DNA from: Knoellia sinensis KCTC 19936
Lineage (GTDB): Bacteria > Actinomycetota > Actinomycetes > Actinomycetales > Dermatophilaceae
NCBI RefSeq assembly: GCF_000768705.1
Contig: NZ_AVPJ01000002.1
Coordinates: forward strand, 62,001-126,000
Direction: 5' to 3'
Length of the DNA stretch: 64,000 nucleotides
Positions 33,504-41,837 of this stretch are shown piece by piece; within the stretch, counting starts at the first letter, position 1; each line of letters opens with the position of its first letter. The position numbers were made by a program, and so were the translations under genes. The notes beneath the pieces were generated by a model. That model was not told the DNA's origin, did not search any database, and was given only the letters and a program-made list of their open reading frames with translations.

Positions 33504-34463
33504 GTGACGACACGAGTGCGCATGGGGGTCATCGGGCTGGGCGCGATGGGGAGCGAGCTGCTCAGTGCCGCCGTGGACCACCCGGAGGTCGAGGTGGTGG
33601 CGGTGGCCGACATCTCCGCCGACGTGGTCGATCGGCTGTTGCGGGAGCATCCGGGCCTTCGGGGCGGAACGGACCCCGACGCGGTGGCGACCGCTTCGCA
33701 GGTGGATGCGGTCTACATCGCCACACCTCCGGCCTTCCATGCGGCGCTCGCGGAGCGGGCGATGCGGGCTGGCAAGCACGTGTTCTGCGAGAAGCCCCTC
33801 GCCGTCGACCTCGCTGAAGGCGAGGCCATGGTTGCCCTTGCCGCCGAGACCGGGCTCGTCGGCGCAGTGAACTTCGCGCTCGCGGACCGGGCGGCGGCAC
33901 TTGAGGTCGAGCGAGCCCTCCAAGCCGGCGAGGTCGGTGCCGTCGAGTCGGTGACGATCCGGCTGGCCTTCCCTGAGTGGCCGCGCGAGTTCCAGCGTGA
34001 CGCGGCGTGGCTCGCCCGCGGCGAGCAGGGCGGATTCGTGCGAGAAGTGTTCTCCCACTTCGCTTTCGTCACGGACCGGCTACTCGGACCGCTCACCCTC
34101 GAGAGCGCGACGGTTGACCGTCCCGCGCCCGCCGACGCGGAGACGCGGGTGGAGGCGGGCTTCACTGCTGCGGGTGTTCCTGTGGTTCTGCAGGGTGAGG
34201 TGAAGGTCGGGCTCGCGGAGACCTATGAGTGGGAGATCGTCGGTGCCCGCCGGTCTTACCGCCTCACGAACTGGGGGGACCTCAGCGCCTCCGACGGCGA
34301 GGGCTGGACTCTCGTGGACCCGCCCGGGGCGCGTGGCTCCGAAGCGACACGGCTCTCGGCCTTTGCCAACGCCGTGCGCGGCGAGGGGCTCGTCAACCTC
34401 GCCGACTTCGCTGCCGCGCTGCGGGTCCAGCGTGTCGTCGAAGGGGTACTCGCGTCCCGCTGA
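33504..34463 (+). CDS. Gfo/Idh/MocA family oxidoreductase
   Basis: A 319-residue NAD(P)-dependent oxidoreductase: Rossmann motif MGVIGLGAMGSELLSAA, then VDAVYIATPPAFHAALAERAMRAGKHVFCEKPLAVDL with the family's EKP motif whose Lys is catalytic. The GTG at 33504 has AGGG at about nine bases; an in-frame ATG six codons later is possible. The C-terminal substrate domain gives no clue to the sugar or polyol used. It appears monocistronic. Confidence 0.87.
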   Translation: MTTRVRMGVIGLGAMGSELLSAAVDHPEVEVVAVADISADVVDRLLREHPGLRGGTDPDAVATASQVDAVYIATPPAFHAALAERAMRAGKHVFCEKPLAVDLAEGEAMVALAAETGLVGAVNFALADRAAALEVERALQAGEVGAVESVTIRLAFPEWPREFQRDAAWLARGEQGGFVREVFSHFAFVTDRLLGPLTLESATVDRPAPADAETRVEAGFTAAGVPVVLQGEVKVGLAETYEWEIVGARRSYRLTNWGDLSASDGEGWTLVDPPGARGSEATRLSAFANAVRGEGLVNLADFAAALRVQRVVEGVLASR

Positions 34464-34546
34464 TTTCACCTCATCGCCGTTGGGCGCTCGGCAAGGACCG
34501 TTCGTCACGTTGGCGAGCCGCCCGGCGATATAGGCGCAAAGTCACA

Positions 34547-34576
34547 TTGTCAGCGGCCTCCGGCCGCCTCTAAGTT
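34547..34576 (+). promoter_or_regulatory. possible promoter of secreted lipase gene
   Basis: TTGTCA (34547-34552) and TAAGTT (34571-34576) separated by 18 bp. The spacer contains the small palindrome GCGGCCTCCGGCCGC. The pair lies 60 bp before the GTG start at 34637. Confidence 0.35.
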
Positions 34577-34636
34577 ACCGACGCGTAGGACCTGCGATCC
34601 CCTGTCGCCGGTCTGCACAACGGTCAAGGAGGACCA

Positions 34637-36793
34637 GTGACACAACGACGTGTCTTTTCCGGCGTGGCGACTCTTGCGGTCGCAGCGCTCGCGGCGACCA
34701 GCATCGCCGTCGCACCCAGCGCCCAGGCGGCCGATCCGGCCCCGCCCACGGGCAACGTTTTTGCCAGCGACCTCGAGTGGGTCTCGGCGACCAACGGGTG
34801 GGGGCCCGTCGAGAAGGACAAGTCCAACGGTGAGGACCGGGCCGGCGACGGCCGCAACCAATACATCGAGCAGTGGTACACCAAGGGTCTCGGAGTCCAC
34901 TCCGACTCGGTGATCCGCTACCACCTCGGCGGCAACTGCGAGAAGTTCGTCTCGGACGTCGGCCTCGACTATGAGGTCGGCAACAAGGGCTCGGTGACGT
35001 TCACCGTGGTCGCCGACGGGCTCTCGGTCGCCCAGACGCCAGTCCTCACGGGAGCGTCGAAGACGTCCAGGATCCTCGCTGACATCGACGGCGCGACCTA
35101 TGTCGATCTCGTCGTGGGCAGCGCCGGTGACGACATCCACCAGGACCACGCCAACTGGGCCGGTGCGAGGTTCGAGTGCAGCGGCGACGGTGTCCGCGCG
35201 CCGCAGGTCGTCCCCACGGCACCGGAGGCGGCCACTTTCGCCAGTGACCTCGAGTGGGAGAGCGCCTCCAACGCCAAGGGCCCGGTCGAGCGCGACCGCT
35301 CCAACGGTCAGGAGGCCGCCGGGGACGGTGGTGCGCTCAGGATCGGCGGCACGACCTACACCAAGGGTCTGGGAACCTTCGGGAAGTCCCGGATCCGCTA
35401 CTACACCGGCGGGAAGTGCAACACCTTCACCGCCAAGGTGGGCATCGACGACGTGACCTATTACGGCACCGCGTCGTTCCACCTCTACGCCGACGGCCTG
35501 CAGGTCGCGTCGACGACCCGGCTCACCGGCGGGCACGCACCCCAGGCGTTCTCGGCCAACATCGAGGGCGCGGCCTACGTCGACCTCGTGGTGCAGGAGC
35601 TGGACTACGGCACCGACAACGACTTCGCCGACTGGGCCGACGCGAAGTTCTGGTGCGGCAACGACGCCACCGGTGACGCGTTCTACGCCAACCCGGCGAA
35701 CCTCCCGACCGCGAACGGTGCCGTCGTCCGGACCGAACCGTCGCAGTTCTGGACGCTGTTCAAGGCGAGCAACGCCAACTCCACCGCGACCCGGATCATG
35801 TACAAGACCACTGACGGTCGCGGCAACGACATCCCCGTGACCGGCCAGGTCGTCGTGCCCAAGACGGCGTGGACCGGCCCCGGTCCGCGACCTCTCGTCG
35901 CATTCGCCGTCGGCACGCAGGGTGTCGGTGACTCGTGTGCACCGTCGAAGCTCACGCCCAAGGGTCTCGAGTACGAGACCATCTTCATGGCGGGCCTCCT
36001 CAACCGTGGATACGCCCTCGTGGCAACGGATTACGAAGGCCTCGGCACGGCGGGCATGCACACCTACATGAACCGTGAGACTCAGGGCCACGCCGTCCTC
36101 GACTCGCTCCGGGCTGCGGTCACGGTGGCAGGCCTGCCGGCGAACACGCCAATGGCGATCACCGGCTACTCGCAGGGTGGTGGTGCGTCCGCCGCCGCGG
36201 CCGAACTCGCCCCGACCTATGCGCCCGAACTCAAGCTCGTCGGCGCCGTCGCCGGCGGGACACCCGGTGACCTCCGCATCGTCGCGAACAACCTCGACCG
36301 CACGATCTACGTCGGGTTCCTCGCCTACGCGACGCTGGGCCTGTCGGCGGAGTACGACATGGACCTCGACGCGCTGCTCAACTCCCGGGGCAAGGCGTTC
36401 ATGGATGACGTCTCCACCGAGTGCGTGCCGGAGACGCTCTTCACCCACGCGTGGGCGAACACGGCGAACTTCACGCTCGACGGCCGCTCCCTGCCGCAGA
36501 CGATCGACGACCCGCAGTGGGCCTCGATCGTCGAGGAGCAGAAGATCGGGGTCGGGCGCGCGCCGGCGGTCCCCACGCTCCTGACGCACTCCCGCTACGA
36601 CGACGTCATCCCGTTCGAAGCGGGTCGTGGTGTCGGACTGCGCTGGTGTGACCAGGGCGCCCAGGTGGCGTTCAAGTCGAGCGTCGCACCCGGTCACGTC
36701 GGCGGCGCCATGACGAGCGCGACCGCGGCGGCGTCCTTCCTCGAGGACCGCTTCGCCGGCAAGCCGTTCACCTCCGGTTGCGGAACCTTCTGA
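34637..36793 (+). CDS. secreted lipase with two N-terminal NPCBM carbohydrate-binding modules
   Basis: A 718-residue exported protein. A signal peptide ends near ...SAQAADPA (about residue 32). Two NPCBM-like modules follow (about 40-185 and 198-345), each with an FASDLEW start and a YTKGLG motif. Residues about 355-718 form a secretory lipase domain (LIP family) with nucleophile GYSQGGG, Asp in SRYDDVIP and His in PGHVGG. It likely binds an extracellular glycan or glycolipid and hydrolyses an ester nearby. AAGGAGG stands four bases before the GTG start, a rather short spacing. The architecture is unusual. A long hairpin follows. Confidence 0.85.
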   Translation: MTQRRVFSGVATLAVAALAATSIAVAPSAQAADPAPPTGNVFASDLEWVSATNGWGPVEKDKSNGEDRAGDGRNQYIEQWYTKGLGVHSDSVIRYHLGGNCEKFVSDVGLDYEVGNKGSVTFTVVADGLSVAQTPVLTGASKTSRILADIDGATYVDLVVGSAGDDIHQDHANWAGARFECSGDGVRAPQVVPTAPEAATFASDLEWESASNAKGPVERDRSNGQEAAGDGGALRIGGTTYTKGLGTFGKSRIRYYTGGKCNTFTAKVGIDDVTYYGTASFHLYADGLQVASTTRLTGGHAPQAFSANIEGAAYVDLVVQELDYGTDNDFADWADAKFWCGNDATGDAFYANPANLPTANGAVVRTEPSQFWTLFKASNANSTATRIMYKTTDGRGNDIPVTGQVVVPKTAWTGPGPRPLVAFAVGTQGVGDSCAPSKLTPKGLEYETIFMAGLLNRGYALVATDYEGLGTAGMHTYMNRETQGHAVLDSLRAAVTVAGLPANTPMAITGYSQGGGASAAAAELAPTYAPELKLVGAVAGGTPGDLRIVANNLDRTIYVGFLAYATLGLSAEYDMDLDALLNSRGKAFMDDVSTECVPETLFTHAWANTANFTLDGRSLPQTIDDPQWASIVEEQKIGVGRAPAVPTLLTHSRYDDVIPFEAGRGVGLRWCDQGAQVAFKSSVAPGHVGGAMTSATAAASFLEDRFAGKPFTSGCGTF

Positions 36794-36804
36794 TCCCAGC
36801 CACA

Positions 36805-36857
36805 GACCAAGGCGGGGTATGCCGTGTGCTCGCGACACGGCATACCCCGCCTTTGTC
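36805..36857. terminator. hairpin with inverted GTATGCCG pair
   Basis: A 19-bp perfect stem (36809-36827, 36835-36853), extending to 36805-36857 with one mismatch. Octamers lie at 36817 and 36838, 21 bp apart, facing inward. It separates the convergent lipase and Asp-box protein genes, and its end TTTGTCG matches the dacB terminator's. Confidence 0.7.
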
Positions 36858-36877
36858 GTTGGTCACCGAACGACGAC

Positions 36878-38215
36878 TCAGCCGGCCTTGGGCCAGGTTC
36901 GCCAGCTGGACGGGAGACGGCCGACGTCGATGTCCGCCTGCGTCACCGTGTCCGGGACGGTGAAGACGCGCCAGGACCTCCCGAGGTCGAGGCTGGCGTG
37001 GAGCCTGTTGCCGCTCGGGGTGATCGCGTAGTACGTCATCGCGTCGCTGGTGCCGCCGTCAGCGAGGGTGACGTGCCCCGACGACGAGTCGAGCTGGTGG
37101 CGATGCTCGGCTCCGTTGCGGTCGACCCAGACCGCCGTCGATTTCTGACCAGCTGAGTCGCCATCCTCAATGAGGAGACCCCAGAATCCAGCCCGGGTGT
37201 TGTGCGCCCACTGAACACCCGGTCCGAACGGTAGGTCGATGGGGTGGAGGGTGCGGGTCTTGAGTTCGAGGCGGCAGAGCCGTTGTTCCTCCGGCACGCA
37301 GGGAACCCACCGGACGCCACGTGTGGGGCGGATGCTGTCGCCGAGGGCCACGGGAGCGGGAGCACGCATCGACGCCGATACCAGCAGCGGCCCACTCGAA
37401 TCACCTGTCGGACCGATCCACTCGGGGATGTAGTAAGCGTCGTTGTCCAGTGGGATCACGGGGCCGAACCGGGCGTCCAGTTGGCCGTCAGGGGTGGGCC
37501 ACCCGTTCGCGAGCCAGTCGCCACTGACGTACTCACTGAGCCAGCGGGGGAGGGCTGCGGGGTCGAGGTACTCCAGCCGCTTCTTGGGAAGGTCGACGAC
37601 GCACGCCGCCGCACCGTAGGGGACGACGCACGGAGCGAGACGGCGCCCCGGACCGGGACCCCCGGCAGTCTCGGCAACCGTCAGGGTGGTCAGGGTCATC
37701 GAGCCGCCGTCGACGAGGAAGGCGTCGATCGGGCCGGCTGCGCCCGTGATGCTTTCGCGAACGTACGCATGGAGGAACAACCCCTCGCCGAGGAGGATGG
37801 GATTGGCGTGCGGCCCTGCCGCCTCGGTGAGCAGTTCGTCACCATCGTTCGCGATCACCCAGATGGCACGACAGTTCTTGCCGAACTCCTCGAAGGGGTT
37901 CTGGTCTTCCGGGCACGCAGCCACGAGCTGCACCGAGGCAGTTCGCCCGGGATCCGCCGACACGAGATCGCTGTATGGCTGGCCCTGGCTACGGACCTCG
38001 TCGAGGGACAACGATGCGAGCGGACGCGGCTCAGTCGTGGCTGTCGAACCTGAGCCTGAACTCGAGGGCCGCGGCGAGGTTTTCGCGGTCCCCCCACGCT
38101 CGTCCGGCATGAGCACGAAGAGGGCGACAGCGAGGGCCGCGAACCCGGCGACGGTCGTCAGGCCGAACCGGCGGCGGGAGCGAGTCTCCTCCTGGATCCC
38201 GGTCATGGCGGTCAT
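36878..38215 (-). CDS. membrane-anchored protein with C-terminal Asp-box (second copy)
   Basis: A 445-residue protein related to 31478-32785. A short basic N-terminus (RSRRRFGL) precedes one membrane segment (TTVAGFAALAVALFVLMP), a Ser/Thr/Pro linker and a large external domain. The C-terminal tail has HRHQLDSSSG, the Asp-box SLDLGRSW, then SSWRTWP. It is the downstream gene of a pair with 38289-38975. The family is not recognised further; binding of a glycan or protein by a propeller-like domain is only a guess. ATG at 38215 has no clear ribosome binding site; an ATG three codons later has AGG upstream. Confidence 0.6.
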   Translation of the reverse strand: MTAMTGIQEETRSRRRFGLTTVAGFAALAVALFVLMPDERGGTAKTSPRPSSSGSGSTATTEPRPLASLSLDEVRSQGQPYSDLVSADPGRTASVQLVAACPEDQNPFEEFGKNCRAIWVIANDGDELLTEAAGPHANPILLGEGLFLHAYVRESITGAAGPIDAFLVDGGSMTLTTLTVAETAGGPGPGRRLAPCVVPYGAAACVVDLPKKRLEYLDPAALPRWLSEYVSGDWLANGWPTPDGQLDARFGPVIPLDNDAYYIPEWIGPTGDSSGPLLVSASMRAPAPVALGDSIRPTRGVRWVPCVPEEQRLCRLELKTRTLHPIDLPFGPGVQWAHNTRAGFWGLLIEDGDSAGQKSTAVWVDRNGAEHRHQLDSSSGHVTLADGGTSDAMTYYAITPSGNRLHASLDLGRSWRVFTVPDTVTQADIDVGRLPSSWRTWPKAG

Positions 38216-38288
38216 CCTGTCAGTGCAGCGTCAGTCGTCCATCCATGGTCCTCCGCATGCCTCGGCCTCGACAGTGGTTTCGCAAGGA

Positions 38289-38975
38289 TCAGCGGGTGAG
38301 GATCCGCCACTGCCTCCAGTCCGGGGAGAGCACCCCGGCGCGGACGTGCGGCTCGGCAGAGGTCGGAACGACGCGCTCCTGCCAGGTCGCGCCCCAGTCC
38401 GTGCTGATGTGCAGCATCGCCGAGAGCGGCCCCTCTGCCTGCGCCCGCACGGCGTAGACCGAGATGGCTCCGTCGAGGCCATTGGCCACGACGCCGATGA
38501 CGGACTGTCCGGGATCACTGATCTGGTGCCGATGTTTCTGGCCCCTGGAGTCGACCCAGACTGCGTCCAACCGTGCGGCGTCGCACCCGGCGACTGCCGC
38601 GACGCCCCACAGCCCGTCGCGGCCCTCCTGGCCCCAGCGAGTCGATTCCACAACCGCGCCCGGCCCGACTGGTCCGGTCGAGAACTTGGCGAGGCCCGGT
38701 GGCCGGGGGTCCGGCCGACGTGGAACCCGTGGACTCGGTGCGCGGGTGCATGCCGGCTCGATGAGACCCACGCTGGGGGACGAGCCGGCCGCCACGGACG
38801 GGCTCGACTGAACGTTGGGGGAGTGCTGCTCGCCGCCGGATGAGCCGAGCGTCAAGGCGAACGCGATGGCGAGCAGTGCGATGGCGCCCCAACTGATCGC
38901 CCGGGTGGTTCGTGGATCTGAGCCGTCGAACCACCCGGAGACCTTGTCCCAGTCCGGATTGGGCATCCCTTCCAT
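38289..38975 (-). CDS. short membrane-anchored protein with C-terminal Asp-box (third copy)
   Basis: A 228-residue protein: a cytoplasmic start with PNPDWDKVSGWFDGSD, one membrane segment (AISWGAIALLAIAFALTLGSS), a Ser/Pro linker, and a tail that matches the two longer relatives (HRHQISDPG, the Asp-box STDWGATW, SPDWRQWR). It lacks the Cys-containing middle domain of about 200 residues found in the others, so it may be a trimmed paralogue. GGAG stands nine bases before the ATG at 38975. It lies 73 bp upstream of the second copy on the same strand, probably in one operon. Confidence 0.6.
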   Translation of the reverse strand: MEGMPNPDWDKVSGWFDGSDPRTTRAISWGAIALLAIAFALTLGSSGGEQHSPNVQSSPSVAAGSSPSVGLIEPACTRAPSPRVPRRPDPRPPGLAKFSTGPVGPGAVVESTRWGQEGRDGLWGVAAVAGCDAARLDAVWVDSRGQKHRHQISDPGQSVIGVVANGLDGAISVYAVRAQAEGPLSAMLHISTDWGATWQERVVPTSAEPHVRAGVLSPDWRQWRILTR

Positions 38976-39039
38976 GGCTGCTCCGCATGGCGATGTGGTG
39001 GCGCTTCGCCTTCTCCGACGGTACTCCGCGGTCGGGCGA

Positions 39040-39071
39040 CGTATGCCGTGAAGCCGACTGAACGGCATACG
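39040..39071. repeat. short hairpin with inverted GTATGCCG pair between divergent genes
   Basis: Ten-base perfect arms (39040-39049, 39062-39071) consisting of little more than the octamers at 39041 and 39063, 22 bp apart. It lies in the divergent gap between the third Asp-box gene and EF-G2. Confidence 0.6.
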
Positions 39072-39114
39072 CGCGCCTCTTGTGCCGCTGAGCCAAGCGG
39101 AGCAAGGTGAGGGG

Positions 39115-41151
39115 ATGAACCGCGCAGCCGGGTCCGATGAAGCACCCGCCCCCGCCAGCCCTGAGCAGATCCGCAACGTCGTCCTCGTCGGGCCGCCCGG
39201 TGCCGGCAAGTCGACACTCTTCGAGCACCTCGTCGCCGCACGGGTCGAGGGGCGGCGGCCCAAGGACGAGGACCGGTCTGCCTCAACGGGACTCGTCGCG
39301 GCGACGTTCGCCAGCGGGGAGGTGGTGGTCAACCTCCTGGACACGCCGGGCAACCCCGACTTCGTCGGGGAGGTGCGGGCAGGGCTGAGGGCGGCGGATG
39401 CCGCCCTCTTCGTCGTCTCGGGGGCGGACGGGGTCGACGAGTCGACGAAGATGCTGTGGCGCGAGTGCTCCGCCGTCGGCATGCCGCGCGCCATCGCAGT
39501 GACGCGGCTCGAGCAGGCGCGGGCGGACTTCGACGAGACCGTGGCATCGTGCCAGCGGATCTTCGGGGATGCCCAGGCCATCGCCGAGCCGGTTCAGCCG
39601 GACGGCCCGGGGTCGGAGGTCACCGGACTCGTCGACCTCATCGCAGAGCGACGCGGTGAGGTGCTCGAGGCGATCATCGAGGAGTCCGAGGACGAGACCC
39701 TGCTGGAGCGCTACCTCGAGGGGGAGGAGGTCGACCTCGACACCGTGCGCGCCGACCTGCACACCGCAGTGGCCACGGGTCGGTTCTTCCCGATGCTGCC
39801 GACCCACGCCACGAGCGGCGTGGGGATCGAGGAGTTGCTCGGGCTCATCGAGCAGGGGTTGCCCTCCCCGGCCGAGTCGGCCCTGCCGCGGGTGTTCAAG
39901 ACCAACGGTGGCGCCTTCGGGGAGCTGTCGTGCGATCCGGCCGGACCGCTCGTCGCCGAGGTGGTGCGGACGACGACCGACCCGTTCGTCGGGAGACAGT
40001 CACTGGTCCGGGTGTTCTCGGGGACGCTGCGCCCCGACGATGCGGTGCATGTCTCGGGGCACCTGCAGCAGTTCGCCGGCGAGCAGATCGGCGCGCACGC
40101 GGACCACGACGAGGACCTCGACCGCGTCGGTGCGCTGGCGGCCCCGCTCGTCGATGAGTCGATGCCCAAGGCGCAGGCCATCGCCGGGGATCTCGTCCTC
40201 GTCGCCCGCCTCGCGGTCGCCGAGACGACGGACACCCTGTCGTCACCGGCAAAGCCCGCGCTGGTCGAGCCCTGGGTGCTGCCGGAACCGTTGCTACCAG
40301 TGGCGATTCACGCGAAGAGCAAGGGTGACGAGGACAAACTGGCGACAGTGCTCCAGTCGCTCGTCTCCGAGGACGTGACGATGCGGCTCGATCTCAACGC
40401 GGAGACCCATCAGGTCGTCATCTGGGCGATGGGTCCGGCGCACGTGTCACTCCTGACGTCGTCACTGGAGGAGCGACACCATGTCGCGGTCGAGGCCGAG
40501 CCACTGCGCACGGCCCTGCGCGAGACGTTCGTCCAGGCCTGTGAGGTCCAGGGGCGTCAGGTGAAGCAGTCGGGCGGCCACGGGCAGTACGCCGTGTGCT
40601 CCCTGCGCGTCGAACCCCTGCCCCGCGGGTCCGGCATCGAGTTCGTCGACAAGGTCGTGGGTGGCGCGGTGCCGCGCCAGTTCATCGGCTCGGTGGAGAA
40701 GGGCGCGCGGGCGCAGCTGGAGCGCGGCATCCTGGCGGGCTATCCGGCGGTCGATGTGCGCGTGACGCTCGTGGACGGCAAGGCGCACTCCGTCGACTCG
40801 TCCGACATGGCCTTCCAGACGGCTGCCGGGCTGGCCCTGCGCCAGGCCGCGAACGAGTCGACGGTGGCCATGCTCGAACCCATCGACGCGGTCGACATCG
40901 ACGTCGCCGACGGGTCGGTGGGCTCGACCCTGGCCGACCTTCGCGGACGTCGCGGGCAAGTGCATGGGACGGAGCCGTCGGAGCACGAGGGGCGCACGGT
41001 CATCCACGCCGAGATCCCGGCGCTGGAGTTGTCGCGCTATGCGATCGACCTGCGCTCGGTGTCGCACGGGACGGGGACGTTCACTCGGCGGTTCGCGCGC
41101 TACGACTACCTGCCGCCGCACCTGGCCAAGGAACTCGTCACCACCACCTGA
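39115..41151 (+). CDS. elongation factor G-like protein EF-G2
   Basis: A 678-residue EF-G paralogue with the GTPase domain and domains II-V in order. P-loop GPPGAGKST and DTPGNPDF (G3) are intact, but the guanine-specificity motif, normally NKxD, reads VTRLEQARAD. QSGGHGQYAVC marks domain IV. Mycobacterial EF-G2 binds GTP but reportedly lacks ribosome-stimulated GTPase activity; this protein looks like the same class. GGTGAGGG stands just before the ATG at 39115. It stands alone, not in the str operon, and ends with a family B hairpin. It is unlikely to be the main translocase. Confidence 0.9.
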   Translation: MNRAAGSDEAPAPASPEQIRNVVLVGPPGAGKSTLFEHLVAARVEGRRPKDEDRSASTGLVAATFASGEVVVNLLDTPGNPDFVGEVRAGLRAADAALFVVSGADGVDESTKMLWRECSAVGMPRAIAVTRLEQARADFDETVASCQRIFGDAQAIAEPVQPDGPGSEVTGLVDLIAERRGEVLEAIIEESEDETLLERYLEGEEVDLDTVRADLHTAVATGRFFPMLPTHATSGVGIEELLGLIEQGLPSPAESALPRVFKTNGGAFGELSCDPAGPLVAEVVRTTTDPFVGRQSLVRVFSGTLRPDDAVHVSGHLQQFAGEQIGAHADHDEDLDRVGALAAPLVDESMPKAQAIAGDLVLVARLAVAETTDTLSSPAKPALVEPWVLPEPLLPVAIHAKSKGDEDKLATVLQSLVSEDVTMRLDLNAETHQVVIWAMGPAHVSLLTSSLEERHHVAVEAEPLRTALRETFVQACEVQGRQVKQSGGHGQYAVCSLRVEPLPRGSGIEFVDKVVGGAVPRQFIGSVEKGARAQLERGILAGYPAVDVRVTLVDGKAHSVDSSDMAFQTAAGLALRQAANESTVAMLEPIDAVDIDVADGSVGSTLADLRGRRGQVHGTEPSEHEGRTVIHAEIPALELSRYAIDLRSVSHGTGTFTRRFARYDYLPPHLAKELVTTT

Positions 41152-41160
41152 CCCACATTC

Positions 41161-41224
41161 CGACTGATTGCCCGTTCGGCCAGTGAGAGCGCAGCTCCTC
41201 ACTGGCCGAACGGGCAATCAGTCG
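41161..41224. terminator. palindrome family B, copy 2, between convergent genes
   Basis: Perfect 27-bp arms (41161-41187, 41198-41224) with a ten-base loop. The outer 23 bp of each arm are identical to the palindrome at 29526. Here it lies between convergent EF-G2 and ybaK-like genes and fits a bidirectional terminator. Confidence 0.7.
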
Positions 41225-41230
41225 GTCTGG

Positions 41231-41716
41231 TCAGGCGGGGTCGGTGACGTCGACGACCTCGGCGTCGAGCGCCCGGATGATGTCGTCGGCCGCAGCCGTG
41301 GCGCCGACCCCGTGCTCGCCGGCGCCCATCGAGATCGTGCGCCCGGGGACGGTCGCGTCGGCGATGACCGGCCAGGCCGTGGTCGACCCGAACGGTGTGA
41401 TCGTGCCGCGTTCGTAGCCCGTGGCATCTTTGGCCTTGTCGGCCGGTGGCATCGACAGGCGGCTCACCCCGAGGTGCTCACGCAGCTTCGGCCACGAGAT
41501 CTCACGGTCACCGGGCACGAGGACGAACAGGTAGTCGCCCGACCCACGCCGCACGACCAGCGTCTTGATGATGTCGCGCGGCTCCAGCCCGCGCAGCGCT
41601 GCCGACTCGGCCAGGGAGTTCGCCCGGCCGTAGCGCGCGACCGTGTGCTCAATGCCGCTCGCCTCGAGTGCCTCGCGCGCCCGTCGTGCCCCGTCGGTCT
41701 CGTTCGCATCGCTCAT
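41231..41716 (-). CDS. YbaK/EbsC-type aminoacyl-tRNA deacylase
   Basis: A 161-residue YbaK-fold protein. RDIIKTLVVRRGSGDYLFVLVPGD carries the conserved catalytic-site Lys, and ERGTITPFGST gives the GxxxPFG mark. Members hydrolyse mischarged tRNA such as Cys-tRNA(Pro). The ATG at 41716 is the family-like start (MSDANETDGARRAREALEASGI). There is no ribosome binding site, and TACAGT about seven bases upstream could be a -10 box of a leaderless mRNA. It is divergent from the AllC-like gene. Confidence 0.88.
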   Translation of the reverse strand: MSDANETDGARRAREALEASGIEHTVARYGRANSLAESAALRGLEPRDIIKTLVVRRGSGDYLFVLVPGDREISWPKLREHLGVSRLSMPPADKAKDATGYERGTITPFGSTTAWPVIADATVPGRTISMGAGEHGVGATAAADDIIRALDAEVVDVTDPA

Positions 41717-41837
41717 GACAGGACTGTACGTGCCGGAAGCATCTGGCATTCCAGACACGTATGCCGTGTGCCCCGTCGTGCGCCCCGCTTCGGGGTGTGG
41801 AATGGGGGCAGTGATCCCCGACCTCCCCGGGTGATCC

